From Halichondria panicea (Eukaryota > Porifera > Demospongiae > Suberitida > Halichondriidae), in assembly GCF_963675165.1 (NCBI RefSeq), contig NW_026986601.1, positions 62,001-126,000 of the forward strand: 64,000 bases of DNA, read 5' to 3'. The stretch's first letter is position 1. Every line of letters begins with the position of its first letter. Position numbers and translations under genes: made by a program. Under the pieces are notes generated by a model. That model was not told the origin of the DNA. It did no database searches and saw only the letters and a program-made list of their open reading frames with translations. Of this stretch, positions 45,827 through 58,747 are shown in pieces.

Positions 45827-47786
45827 ATGAATGTCATTATGTGGGCGTACCACACGCTAGTGGTGCTATGAATATCATTAACTACTGGGGGGGGGTTAGG
45901 GCGCATAGGTAGAGTACAGCAGAGGAAAAGGCTCGTCCACATCAAAGGCTCGTGGGAGGAGCCCAACAAACCACAACAACCATGAATGTCATTAGTGGGC
46001 GTACCACACGCTAGTGGTGCTATGAATATCATTAACTACTGGGGGGGGGGTTAGGGCGCATAGGTACAGTACAGCAGAGGAAAAGGCTCGTCCCCATCAA
46101 AGGCTCGTGGGAGGATCCCAACAAACCACAACAACCATGAATGTCATTATGTGGGCGTACCGCACGCTAGTGGTGCTATGAATATCATTAACTACTGGGG
46201 GGGGGTTAGGGCACATAGGTACAGTACAGCAGAGGAAAAGGCTCGTCCCCATCAAAGGCTCGTGGGAGGATCCCAACAAACCACAACAACCATGAATGTC
46301 ATTACGTGGGCGTACCGCACGCTAGTGGTGCTATGAATATCATTAACTACTGGGGGGGGGGGGGGTTTAGGGCACATAGGTACAGTACAGCAGAGGAAAA
46401 GGCTCGTCCACATCAAAGGCTCGTGGGAGGATCCCAACAAACCACAACAACCATGAATGTCATTACGTGGGCGTACCACACGCTAGTGGTGCTATGAATA
46501 TCATTAACTACTGGGGGGGGGGTTAGGGCACACAGGTACAGTACAGCAGAGGAAAAGGCTCGTCCACATCAAAGGCTCGTGGGAGGAGCCCAACAAACCA
46601 CAACAACCATGAATGTCATTACGTGGGCGTACCACACGCTAGTGGTGCTATGAATATCATTAACTACTGGGGGGGGGGGGGGTTAGGGCACACAGGTACA
46701 GTACAGCAGAGGAAAAGGCTCGTCCACATCAAAGGCTCGTGGGAGGAGCCCAACAAACCACAACAACCATGAATGTCATTACGTGGGCGTACCACACGCT
46801 AGTGGTGCTATGAATATCATTAACTACTGGGGGGGGGGGTTAGGGCACATAGGTACAGTACAGCAGAGGAAAAGGCTCGTCCACATCAAAGGCTCGTGGG
46901 AGGAGCCCAACAAACCACAACAACCATGAATGTCATTACGTGGGCGTACCACACGCTAGTGGTGCTATGAATATCATTAACTACTGGGGGGGGTTAGGGC
47001 ACATAGGTACAGTACAGCAGAGGAAAAGGCTCGTCCACATCAAAGGCTCGTGGGAGGAGCCCAACAAACCACAACAACCATGAATGTCATTACGTGGGCG
47101 TACCACACGCTAGTGGTGCTATGAATATCATTAACTACTGGGGGGGGGGGGGGTTAGGGCACATAGGTACAGTACAGCAGAGGAAAAGGCTCGTCCACAT
47201 CAAAGGCTCGTGGGAGGAGCCCAACAAACCACAACAACCATGAATGTCATTACGTGGGCGTACCGCACGAGTGTGGTGCTATGAATATAATTAACTACTG
47301 GGGGGGGGGGGGTTAGGGCACACAGGTACAGTACAGCAGAGGAAAAGGCTCGTGGAAAAGGCTCGTCCACATCAAAGGCTCGTGGGAGGAGCCCAACAAA
47401 CCACAACAACCATGAATGTCATTATGTGGGCGTACCACACGCTAGTGGTGCTATGAATATCATTAACTACTGGGGGGGGGTTAGGGCACATAGGTACAGC
47501 AGAGGAAAAGGCTCGTCCACATCAAAGGCTCGTGGGAGGAGCCCAACAAACCACAACAACCATGAATGTCATTATGTGGGCGTACCGCACGCTAGTGGTG
47601 CTATGAATATAATTAACTACTGGGGGGGGTTAGGGCACATAGGTACAGTACAGCAGAGGAAAAGGCTCGTCCACATCAAAGGCTCGTGGGAGGAGCCCAA
47701 CAAACCACAACAACCATGAATATCAATATGTGGGCGTAATGCACGCGTGTGGTGCTATGAATATCATTAACAACTGGGGGTTAGGG
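45827..47786. repeat. Intronic minisatellite, array 1 (about 13 units of ~155 bp)
   Basis: Each unit runs GTGGGCGTACCACACGCTAG, then ..GAATATCATTAACTACT, a G-tract of 7-14, TTAGGGCACATAGGTACAG, ..AAAGGCTCGTGGGAGGAGCC and ..CAACAACCATGAATGTCATT. It occupies nearly all of the intron between exons 1 and 2 of transposase copy 1. Unit differences are mainly G-tract length and a few substitutions (CACACG/CGCACG, GGAGCC/GGATCC, CCACAT/CCCCAT). Confidence 0.95.
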
Positions 47787-47953
47787 TACAGTACAGTACT
47801 GCAGTCAAGGCGACGCCAAAAAGAGGCTCACACAATGTAGGAGGAGCCACAAAAGGCATGCACATGACGCCTCCGCCAAAAAGAGGCCACATATCGTTAG
47901 GGCATCACAATGCTGCCTCCCCAACCACTATTTAATGGTGCAATGACACAAAC

Positions 47954-48092
47954 CTGAATCACTCTCCAGATCTGTCTCAAAATCGTCATCACTGGGCTCG
48001 TCATGGTCATAACAGACTTCCTGGTCCTCCTCAAGCTCTCTGACAGTGTGCTCAAGCTCGCTGACAGTGTCAAGGAGTCCAATCAGCTCCAT
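47954..48092 (-). CDS. piggyBac-type transposase, copy 1, exon 1
   Basis: ATG at 48092 opens MELIGLLDTVSELEHTVREL, then a strongly acidic run (EEDQEVCYDHDEPSDDDFET) ending at donor TCAG|GTTTGT. It is 46 codons plus one base and joins exon 2 in frame (GAT, Asp47). Acidic N termini are usual in piggyBac transposases. The intron that follows is 2,200 bp. Confidence 0.8.
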
Positions 48093-48280
48093 TTGGATTC
48101 AAAAGTTTTGAAAAATAATTACAACAGAATTTACAACAGAGTGGGTTAGGGCCTCTCATATACAACTGAATTCTTTATCACAATTTTATTAATCATTGAA
48201 ATAATACCCCTTTCCTCCCCTCTCCAAGGCCAATTTAGACCAGGAGAGTACCATCTAACAAAAATCAGTCACACAGCACA

Positions 48281-49848
48281 TTAGCTAGCACATGTGTGTC
48301 CGATAACAGAGTGTCCTTTGCATATTCTTATGCGACAGTGGGGACATGCCATTGCAGTGTGTTGCTGCTCTCTGCTAGGGATCTTCTCCCGAACACACAC
48401 TTGACAGCGCCCACGAGACACTCCGACACTATTTGCACTCACACGTGCGCCCTGTGATGGGGGGAAAACGATATTTAGACTGGCCAGACCTGAGGCACTG
48501 CTACGAGTACGTGGCACACCCAATAGACTATGAATTAGTTCCAATCGAAACCCTTTCAAAGGCATGGCCTTTGAACCCACCCTGACACAGTTGTGCCTGT
48601 ATAGAATGTATGCATTATTCACACTAACGTCAAGGAATTGAAAGAAAATCCTGAACCAATACCGCCGACACTTTCTATCGTACCCATAGGTTTTCCTCAT
48701 ACGCCCTGTATTGTCAACTCCTCCCATGTACATGTTATATGCAGGGAGACAGGGGGGGACACTCTGAGAGCGTAGGGTACCGTCTTTGTGCATTCGCATT
48801 ACAGTGTGGGGCATATGGTCAGGGAACACATTTGTTGCAAAGGACACAACTCTACGGTCGTTAAACATAGAGTAAGAAATATCACCAACAGTCATGGACG
48901 TATAGTCACCTTTGTCGAGTACCACATCCTTAAGACTTGCTGGGAAACCAGCAGCATTCTTCAAAATTGTGCCGACAGTAAACACATTTTGCTTAGCCAA
49001 CTCTTCTATCAATGGACCGGACGTGTAAAAGTTGTCCATGTACACAACATGCTGATGACCATAAAAAGGAGTGAGTAAACGATGGACTACATTTTTCACA
49101 AGCCCTTTCACAGCTATCTTTTTCCCAGAGGAATCGGTGAGCTTACCACTGTATACATCAAACACACAGAGATACCCACAGCATGAACATGAGCAGCACC
49201 ATACCTTGAACCCCAGTTTAACAGGCTTCTTGGGCATATGAATTTTCCCGCTTTTACGACCCTTGTACTTTATCATCATCTCATCAACGGAAAGCTCCTG
49301 ACTGGGATTATACCTCATGAAGTAGTTGGCTTTAAGAGTCTCTAAAACAGTTTTTAGCTTGCTAGTTACCTTACGTGCATCAGTGATGGACGTATTGTCC
49401 TCACAGTGCAGATACCGCCATAAACTTTGGAACCTTTTGAGCGACATTACATTGCTCACACATTGTACACCTAAAAGGGGATCCTTGGACCAGTAGTCCG
49501 TAATTTCAGGGAGCCTATGAATGCCCATCTCTAGTACAATCCCCAAAAACACCCACAATTCGGCACTGTTTGTAGCTGACCAACCCTTAGCACCACACTG
49601 CCTAGCGTACAGGTTGGTCTGTTCGGCTATGTACTCACACAAACTATCGGGCCAAAGTAACTTAACAAAATCTAGGCATGGAGTTACAGACGGATCAAGT
49701 TGATCGACAGGACCGACCACACCGCCAAAGACGGGGTATCTTCCTGTGGACTTAGCTTTTTGGAGTCCATTGTCCCTCGCCAGCTTCCTCCGTTTGGGAG
49801 TCGGAGCCATGCCATCGACCATTTCGTCATCATCCTCCACTGCAGCAT
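48281..49848 (-). CDS. piggyBac-type transposase, copy 2, exon 2
   Basis: Same protein as copy 1 with no residue changed, displaced by exactly 4,095 bp. Its first exon is 52049-52187. Confidence 0.9.
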
Positions 49849-49921
49849 CTGCACGGAAACAAAGCATGAATATCATTAGAGTACCACAAGAGTGCTCGCC
49901 AGTGCAGGTGGGGGACAGGCT

Positions 49922-51881
49922 ATGAATGTCATTATGTGGGCGTACCACACGCTAGTGGTGCTATGAATATCATTAACTACTGGGGGGGGGTTAGGGCGCA
50001 TAGGTAGAGTACAGCAGAGGAAAAGGCTCGTCCACATCAAAGGCTCGTGGGAGGAGCCCAACAAACCACAACAACCATGAATGTCATTAGTGGGCGTACC
50101 ACACGCTAGTGGTGCTATGAATATCATTAACTACTGGGGGGGGGTTAGGGCGCATAGGTACAGTACAGCAGAGGAAAAGGCTCGTCCCCATCAAAGGCTC
50201 GTGGGAGGATCCCAACAAACCACAACAACCATGAATGTCATTATGTGGGCGTACCGCACGCTAGTGGTGCTATGAATATCATTAACTACTGGGGGGGGGT
50301 TAGGGCACATAGGTACAGTACAGCAGAGGAAAAGGCTCGTCCCCATCAAAGGCTCGTGGGAGGATCCCAACAAACCACAACAACCATGAATGTCATTACG
50401 TGGGCGTACCGCACGCTAGTGGTGCTATGAATATCATTAACTACTGGGGGGGGGGGGGGTTTAGGGCACATAGGTACAGTACAGCAGAGGAAAAGGCTCG
50501 TCCACATCAAAGGCTCGTGGGAGGATCCCAACAAACCACAACAACCATGAATGTCATTACGTGGGCGTACCACACGCTAGTGGTGCTATGAATATCATTA
50601 ACTACTGGGGGGGGGGTTAGGGCACACAGGTACAGTACAGCAGAGGAAAAGGCTCGTCCACATCAAAGGCTCGTGGGAGGAGCCCAACAAACCACAACAA
50701 CCATGAATGTCATTACGTGGGCGTACCACACGCTAGTGGTGCTATGAATATCATTAACTACTGGGGGGGGGGGGGGTTAGGGCACACAGGTACAGTACAG
50801 CAGAGGAAAAGGCTCGTCCACATCAAAGGCTCGTGGGAGGAGCCCAACAAACCACAACAACCATGAATGTCATTACGTGGGCGTACCACACGCTAGTGGT
50901 GCTATGAATATCATTAACTACTGGGGGGGGGGGTTAGGGCACATAGGTACAGTACAGCAGAGGAAAAGGCTCGTCCACATCAAAGGCTCGTGGGAGGAGC
51001 CCAACAAACCACAACAACCATGAATGTCATTACGTGGGCGTACCACACGCTAGTGGTGCTATGAATATCATTAACTACTGGGGGGGGTTAGGGCACATAG
51101 GTACAGTACAGCAGAGGAAAAGGCTCGTCCACATCAAAGGCTCGTGGGAGGAGCCCAACAAACCACAACAACCATGAATGTCATTACGTGGGCGTACCAC
51201 ACGCTAGTGGTGCTATGAATATCATTAACTACTGGGGGGGGGGGGGGGTTAGGGCACATAGGTACAGTACAGCAGAGGAAAAGGCTCGTCCACATCAAAG
51301 GCTCGTGGGAGGAGCCCAACAAACCACAACAACCATGAATGTCATTACGTGGGCGTACCGCACGAGTGTGGTGCTATGAATATAATTAACTACTGGGGGG
51401 GGGGGGGTTAGGGCACACAGGTACAGTACAGCAGAGGAAAAGGCTCGTGGAAAAGGCTCGTCCACATCAAAGGCTCGTGGGAGGAGCCCAACAAACCACA
51501 ACAACCATGAATGTCATTATGTGGGCGTACCACACGCTAGTGGTGCTATGAATATCATTAACTACTGGGGGGGGGTTAGGGCACATAGGTACAGCAGAGG
51601 AAAAGGCTCGTCCACATCAAAGGCTCGTGGGAGGAGCCCAACAAACCACAACAACCATGAATGTCATTATGTGGGCGTACCGCACGCTAGTGGTGCTATG
51701 AATATAATTAACTACTGGGGGGGGTTAGGGCACATAGGTACAGTACAGCAGAGGAAAAGGCTCGTCCACATCAAAGGCTCGTGGGAGGAGCCCAACAAAC
51801 CACAACAACCATGAATATCAATATGTGGGCGTAATGCACGCGTGTGGTGCTATGAATATCATTAACAACTGGGGGTTAGGG
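49922..51881. repeat. Intronic minisatellite, array 2
   Basis: Unit-by-unit copy of array 1, including the distinctive unit with a duplicated AAAGGCTCGTGG and the same G-tract lengths as far as I can compare. Confidence 0.95.
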
Positions 51882-52048
51882 TACAGTACAGTACTGCAGT
51901 CAAGGCGACGCCAAAAAGAGGCTCACACAATGTAGGAGGAGCCACAAAAGGCATGCACATGACGCCTCCGCCAAAAAGAGGCCACATATCGTTAGGGCAT
52001 CACAATGCTGCCTCCCCAACCACTATTTAATGGTGCAATGACACAAAC

Positions 52049-52187
52049 CTGAATCACTCTCCAGATCTGTCTCAAAATCGTCATCACTGGGCTCGTCATG
52101 GTCATAACAGACTTCCTGGTCCTCCTCAAGCTCTCTGACAGTGTGCTCAAGCTCGCTGACAGTGTCAAGGAGTCCAATCAGCTCCAT
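52049..52187 (-). CDS. piggyBac-type transposase, copy 2, exon 1
   Basis: Identical to the first exon of copy 1. It lies immediately left of the start of the next unit, whose left end is 52206 or thereabouts. Confidence 0.8.
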
Positions 52188-52375
52188 TTGGATTCAAAAG
52201 TTTTGAAAAATAATTACAACAGAATTTACAACAGAGTGGGTTAGGGCCTCTCATATACAACTGAATTCTTTATCACAATTTTATTAATCATTGAAATAAT
52301 ACCCCTTTCCTCCCCTCTCCAAGGCCAATTTAGACCAGGAGAGTACCATCTAACAAAAATCAGTCACACAGCACA

Positions 52376-53943
52376 TTAGCTAGCACATGTGTGTCCGATA
52401 ACAGAGTGTCCTTTGCATATTCTTATGCGACAGTGGGGACATGCCATTGCAGTGTGTTGCTGCTCTCTGCTAGGGATCTTCTCCCGAACACACACTTGAC
52501 AGCGCCCACGAGACACTCCGACACTATTTGCACTCACACGTGCGCCCTGTGATGGGGGGAAAACGATATTTAGACTGGCCAGACCTGAGGCACTGCTACG
52601 AGTACGTGGCACACCCAATAGACTATGAATTAGTTCCAATCGAAACCCTTTCAAAGGCATGGCCTTTGAACCCACCCTGACACAGTTGTGCCTGTATAGA
52701 ATGTATGCATTATTCACACTAACGTCAAGGAATTGAAAGAAAATCCTGAACCAATACCGCCGACACTTTCTATCGTACCCATAGGTTTTCCTCATACGCC
52801 CTGTATTGTCAACTCCTCCCATGTACATGTTATATGCAGGGAGACAGGGGGGGACACTCTGAGAGCGTAGGGTACCGTCTTTGTGCATTCGCATTACAGT
52901 GTGGGGCATATGGTCAGGGAACACATTTGTTGCAAAGGACACAACTCTACGGTCGTTAAACATAGAGTAAGAAATATCACCAACAGTCATGGACGTATAG
53001 TCACCTTTGTCGAGTACCACATCCTTAAGACTTGCTGGGAAACCAGCAGCATTCTTCAAAATTGTGCCGACAGTAAACACATTTTGCTTAGCCAACTCTT
53101 CTATCAATGGACCGGACGTGTAAAAGTTGTCCATGTACACAACATGCTGATGACCATAAAAAGGAGTGAGTAAACGATGGACTACATTTTTCACAAGCCC
53201 TTTCACAGCTATCTTTTTCCCAGAGGAATCGGTGAGCTTACCACTGTATACATCAAACACACAGAGATACCCACAGCATGAACATGAGCAGCACCATACC
53301 TTGAACCCCAGTTTAACAGGCTTCTTGGGCATATGAATTTTCCCGCTTTTACGACCCTTGTACTTTATCATCATCTCATCAACGGAAAGCTCCTGACTGG
53401 GATTATACCTCATGAAGTAGTTGGCTTTAAGAGTCTCTAAAACAGTTTTTAGCTTGCTAGTTACCTTACGTGCATCAGTGATGGACGTATTGTCCTCACA
53501 GTGCAGATACCGCCATAAACTTTGGAACCTTTTGAGCGACATTACATTGCTCACACATTGTACACCTAAAAGGGGATCCTTGGACCAGTAGTCCGTAATT
53601 TCAGGGAGCCTATGAATGCCCATCTCTAGTACAATCCCCAAAAACACCCACAATTCGGCACTGTTTGTAGCTGACCAACCCTTAGCACCACACTGCCTAG
53701 CGTACAGGTTGGTCTGTTCGGCTATGTACTCACACAAACTATCGGGCCAAAGTAACTTAACAAAATCTAGGCATGGAGTTACAGACGGATCAAGTTGATC
53801 GACAGGACCGACCACACCGCCAAAGACGGGGTATCTTCCTGTGGACTTAGCTTTTTGGAGTCCATTGTCCCTCGCCAGCTTCCTCCGTTTGGGAGTCGGA
53901 GCCATGCCATCGACCATTTCGTCATCATCCTCCACTGCAGCAT
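52376..53943 (-). CDS. piggyBac-type transposase, copy 3, exon 2
   Basis: Identical protein. It precedes a shorter intron (1,891 bp) than in copies 1 and 2; exon 1 is 55835-55973. Confidence 0.9.
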
Positions 53944-54016
53944 CTGCACGGAAACAAAGCATGAATATCATTAGAGTACCACAAGAGTGCTCGCCAGTGC
54001 AGGTGGGGGACAGGCT

Positions 54017-55669
54017 ATGAATGTCATTATGTGGGCGTACCACACGCTAGTGGTGCTATGAATATCATTAACTACTGGGGGGGGGGGGTTTAGGGCACAT
54101 AGGTACAGTACAGCAGAGGAAAAGGCTCGTCCACATCAAAGGCTCGTGGGAGGAGCCCAACAAACCACAACAACCATGAATGTCATTAGTGGGCGTACCG
54201 CACGCTAGTGGTGCTATGAATATCATTAACTACTGGGGGGGGGGGGGGGTTAGGGCGCATAGGTACAGTACAGCAGAGGAAAAGGCTCGTCCCCATCAAA
54301 GGCTCGTGGGAGGATCCCAACAAACCACAACAACCATGAATGTCATTATGTGGGCGTACCGCACGCTAGTGGTGCTATGAATATCATTAACTACTGGGGG
54401 GGGGGGGGGGGGGGTTAGGGCACATAGGTACAGTACAGCAGAGGAAAAGGCTCGTCCCCATCAAAGGCTCGTGGGAGGAGCCCAACAAACCACAACAACC
54501 ATGAATGTCATTACGTGGGCGTACCACACGCTAGTGGTGCTATGAATATCATTAACTACTGGGGGGGGGGGTTAGGGCACATAGGTACAGTACAGCAGAG
54601 GAAAAGGCTCGTCCACATCAAAGGCTCGTGGGAGGAGCCCAACAAACCACAACAACCATGAATGTCATTACGTGGGCGTACCGCACGCTAGTGGTGCTAT
54701 GAATATCATTAACTACTGGGGGGGAGGGGGTTAGGGCACATAGGTACAGTACAGCAGAGGAAAAGGCTCGTCCCCATCAAAGGCTCGTGGGAGGAGCCCA
54801 ACAAACCACAACAACCATGAATGTCATTACGTGGGCGTACCACACGCTAGTGGTGCTATGAATATCATTAACTACTGGGGGGGGGGGGGTTAGGGCACAT
54901 AGGTACAGTACAGCAGAGGAAAAGGCTCGTCCCCATCAAAGGCTCGTGGGAGGAGCCCAACAAACCACAACAACCATGAATGTCATTACGTGGGCGTACC
55001 ACACGCTAGTGGTGCTATGAATATCATTAACTACTGGGGGGGGGGGTTAGGGCACATAGGTACAGTACAGCAGAGGAAAAGGCTCGTGGGAGGAGCCCAA
55101 CAAACCACAACAACCATGAATGTCATTACGTGGGCGTACCGCACGAGTGTGGTGCTATGAATATAATTAACTACTGGGGGGGGGGGGTTAGGGCACACAG
55201 GTACAGTACAGCAGAGGAAAAGGCTCGTGGAAAAGGCTCGTCCCCATCAAAGGCTCGTGGGAGGAGCCCAACAAACCACAACAACCATGAATGTCATTAT
55301 GTGGGCGTACCACACGCTAGTGGTGCTATGAATATCATTAACTACTGGGGGGGGGGTTAGGGCACATAGGTACAGTACAGCAGAGGAAAAGGCTCGTCCA
55401 CATCAAAGGCTCGTGGGAGGAGCCCAACAAACCACAACAACCATGAATGTCATTATGTGGGCGTACCGCACGCTAGTGGTGCTATGAATATAATTAACTA
55501 CTGGGGGGGGTTAGGGCACATAGGTACAGTACAGCAGAGGAAAAGGCTCGTCCACATCAAAGGCTCGTGGGAGGAGCCCAACAAACCACAACAACCATGA
55601 ATATCAATATGTGGGCGTAATGCACGCGTGTGGTGCTATGAATATCATTAACAACTGGGGGTTAGGGTA
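54017..55669. repeat. Intronic minisatellite, array 3 (about 11 units)
   Basis: A different arrangement from arrays 1-2: G-tracts reach about 18, one unit has GGGGGGAGGGGG, and one unit lacks the CCACATCAAAGG segment. Confidence 0.95.
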
Positions 55670-55834
55670 CAGTACAGTACTGCAGTCAAGGCGACGCCAA
55701 AAAGAGGCTCACACAATGTAGGAGGAGCCACAAAAGGCATGCACATGACGCCTCCGCCAAAAAGAGGCCACATATCGTTAGGGCATCACAATGCTGCCTC
55801 CCCAACCACTATTTAATGGTGCAATGACACAAAC

Positions 55835-55973
55835 CTGAATCACTCTCCAGATCTGTCTCAAAATCGTCATCACTGGGCTCGTCATGGTCATAACAGACTT
55901 CCTGGTCCTCCTCAAGCTCTCTGACAGTGTGCTCAAGCTCGCTGACAGTGTCAAGGAGTCCAATCAGCTCCAT
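55835..55973 (-). CDS. piggyBac-type transposase, copy 3, exon 1
   Basis: Same sequence as the other first exons. Its upstream flank is cut by element F' 26 bases away, so this copy has a different promoter region from copies 1, 2 and 4. Confidence 0.8.
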
Positions 55974-55999
55974 TTGGATTCAAAAGTTTTGAAAAATAA

Positions 56000-56940
56000 C
56001 CCTTTCCTTGCCATTCGTGAAATCTGGAACAGGAGCGTCTTTAGGTCGATCAATTAGTGTGGATCCGGCCTCACCACGCCTCCAAGTCATTCTATTAGTC
56101 TAGATCCGGCTAGCAATTCTAGCTGGGACTCCCAGTTCTAGCTCCTTTTGTTTAGCGTGTCAGAGACTGGGAGAAGATGATTGGCACTCCCTGGCTCCTT
56201 TGGATGTACAGCTGTCCAGATCCCTAGAACATACCCTCCATTCTGACGAGTTATCAGTGCATAGGGTGCTTACTAGATTCTTGCCAGCCAGTACAGTTCA
56301 AGCTACACACAGCACCGCTCAACTATTCTCTACCCCATTATCTAGCTAAATCTGGTCCAACTAGACAGCAGACACAGCTAGTTAATTCAGTAAAGCCAGG
56401 GGTAGCCCTACTTCTACGGTTGTTCAGTACCCACGGTAACAATTCCTCTGGGCTGGGCTAACTAGTTGAGCCACGCCTCCCAATTCTCAAGGCTAGGTAC
56501 ATGTCTCTGTCTAGCTGCTTCTTCAGCTTCTTGCTCAGTTTTGTGGCTTAGAGAAAGGCCAGCTACTCAGGGGGAAGAGTCCAGATGAAAGTCTGGCAGC
56601 CAGGTGACGTCCAAACGGTCAGTTATTCTTTCCACCAACTTTTTAATCTAGTCTAGTCCTGCTTGCACTGCTACTACTACTGCTGCCTACTGCTGCTACT
56701 CTTCCTAGCTAGTCAAAGGTTTCTTTTTTTTTTTTTTTTTTTTTTATAACTACATATGCACAAAGAGACATCAAAGCTTACATCAAAGGACACAGATTTT
56801 TAGCCTACTTGACTGATAAGGCGGTTACCTAGACTACAGTTTGTTTGTCAGGGAGGAGCTCACATACAACTTCATCTAATTCATCATAACGATTCCTTAC
56901 CCATTGTTGTAATTTCTACAACAGATTGCCAAGGAAAGAG
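56000..56940. mobile_element. 941-bp element F' inside the array
   Basis: Matches 43079-44019 over its whole length; I noticed one difference (GGTCCATC / GGTCGATC). ATAA precedes (55996-55999) and follows it (56941-56944), whereas uninterrupted unit junctions read GAAAAATAATTACAAC with a single ATAA. That is the footprint expected of an insertion with a 4-bp duplication. Confidence 0.7.
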
Positions 56941-57106
56941 ATAATTACAACAGAATTTACAACAGAGTGGGTTAGGGCCTCTCATATACAACTGAATTCT
57001 TTATCACAATTTTATTAATCATTGAAATAATACCCCTTTCCTCCCCTCTCCAAGGCCAATTTAGACCAGGAGAGTACCATCTAACAAAAATCAGTCACAC
57101 AGCACA

Positions 57107-58674
57107 TTAGCTAGCACATGTGTGTCCGATAACAGAGTGTCCTTTGCATATTCTTATGCGACAGTGGGGACATGCCATTGCAGTGTGTTGCTGCTCTCTG
57201 CTAGGGATCTTCTCCCGAACACACACTTGACAGCGCCCACGAGACACTCCGACACTATTTGCACTCACACGTGCGCCCTGTGATGGGGGGAAAACGATAT
57301 TTAGACTGGCCAGACCTGAGGCACTGCTACGAGTACGTGGCACACCCAATAGACTATGAATTAGTTCCAATCGAAACCCTTTCAAAGGCATGGCCTTTGA
57401 ACCCACCCTGACACAGTTGTGCCTGTATAGAATGTATGCATTATTCACACTAACGTCAAGGAATTGAAAGAAAATCCTGAACCAATACCGCCGACACTTT
57501 CTATCGTACCCATAGGTTTTCCTCATACGCCCTGTATTGTCAACTCCTCCCATGTACATGTTATATGCAGGGAGACAGGGGGGGACACTCTGAGAGCGTA
57601 GGGTACCGTCTTTGTGCATTCGCATTACAGTGTGGGGCATATGGTCAGGGAACACATTTGTTGCAAAGGACACAACTCTACGGTCGTTAAACATAGAGTA
57701 AGAAATATCACCAACAGTCATGGACGTATAGTCACCTTTGTCGAGTACCACATCCTTAAGACTTGCTGGGAAACCAGCAGCATTCTTCAAAATTGTGCCG
57801 ACAGTAAACACATTTTGCTTAGCCAACTCTTCTATCAATGGACCGGACGTGTAAAAGTTGTCCATGTACACAACATGCTGATGACCATAAAAAGGAGTGA
57901 GTAAACGATGGACTACATTTTTCACAAGCCCTTTCACAGCTATCTTTTTCCCAGAGGAATCGGTGAGCTTACCACTGTATACATCAAACACACAGAGATA
58001 CCCACAGCATGAACATGAGCAGCACCATACCTTGAACCCCAGTTTAACAGGCTTCTTGGGCATATGAATTTTCCCGCTTTTACGACCCTTGTACTTTATC
58101 ATCATCTCATCAACGGAAAGCTCCTGACTGGGATTATACCTCATGAAGTAGTTGGCTTTAAGAGTCTCTAAAACAGTTTTTAGCTTGCTAGTTACCTTAC
58201 GTGCATCAGTGATGGACGTATTGTCCTCACAGTGCAGATACCGCCATAAACTTTGGAACCTTTTGAGCGACATTACATTGCTCACACATTGTACACCTAA
58301 AAGGGGATCCTTGGACCAGTAGTCCGTAATTTCAGGGAGCCTATGAATGCCCATCTCTAGTACAATCCCCAAAAACACCCACAATTCGGCACTGTTTGTA
58401 GCTGACCAACCCTTAGCACCACACTGCCTAGCGTACAGGTTGGTCTGTTCGGCTATGTACTCACACAAACTATCGGGCCAAAGTAACTTAACAAAATCTA
58501 GGCATGGAGTTACAGACGGATCAAGTTGATCGACAGGACCGACCACACCGCCAAAGACGGGGTATCTTCCTGTGGACTTAGCTTTTTGGAGTCCATTGTC
58601 CCTCGCCAGCTTCCTCCGTTTGGGAGTCGGAGCCATGCCATCGACCATTTCGTCATCATCCTCCACTGCAGCAT
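57107..58674 (-). CDS. piggyBac-type transposase, copy 4, exon 2
   Basis: Identical protein, 4,731 bp from copy 3 because F' lies between. Exon 1 is 60566-60704. Confidence 0.9.
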
Positions 58675-58747
58675 CTGCACGGAAACAAAGCATGAATATC
58701 ATTAGAGTACCACAAGAGTGCTCGCCAGTGCAGGTGGGGGACAGGCT

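Noticed and set aside
46200-46210. A true telomere at the G-tract/TTAGGG units
   Set aside because: TTAGGG occurs once per 155-bp unit, not as uninterrupted hexamers, so this is an interstitial minisatellite, not a chromosome end.
45827-47786. CRISPR-like array
   Set aside because: Units are directly adjacent repeats with no unique spacers of constant length, and the DNA is eukaryotic.
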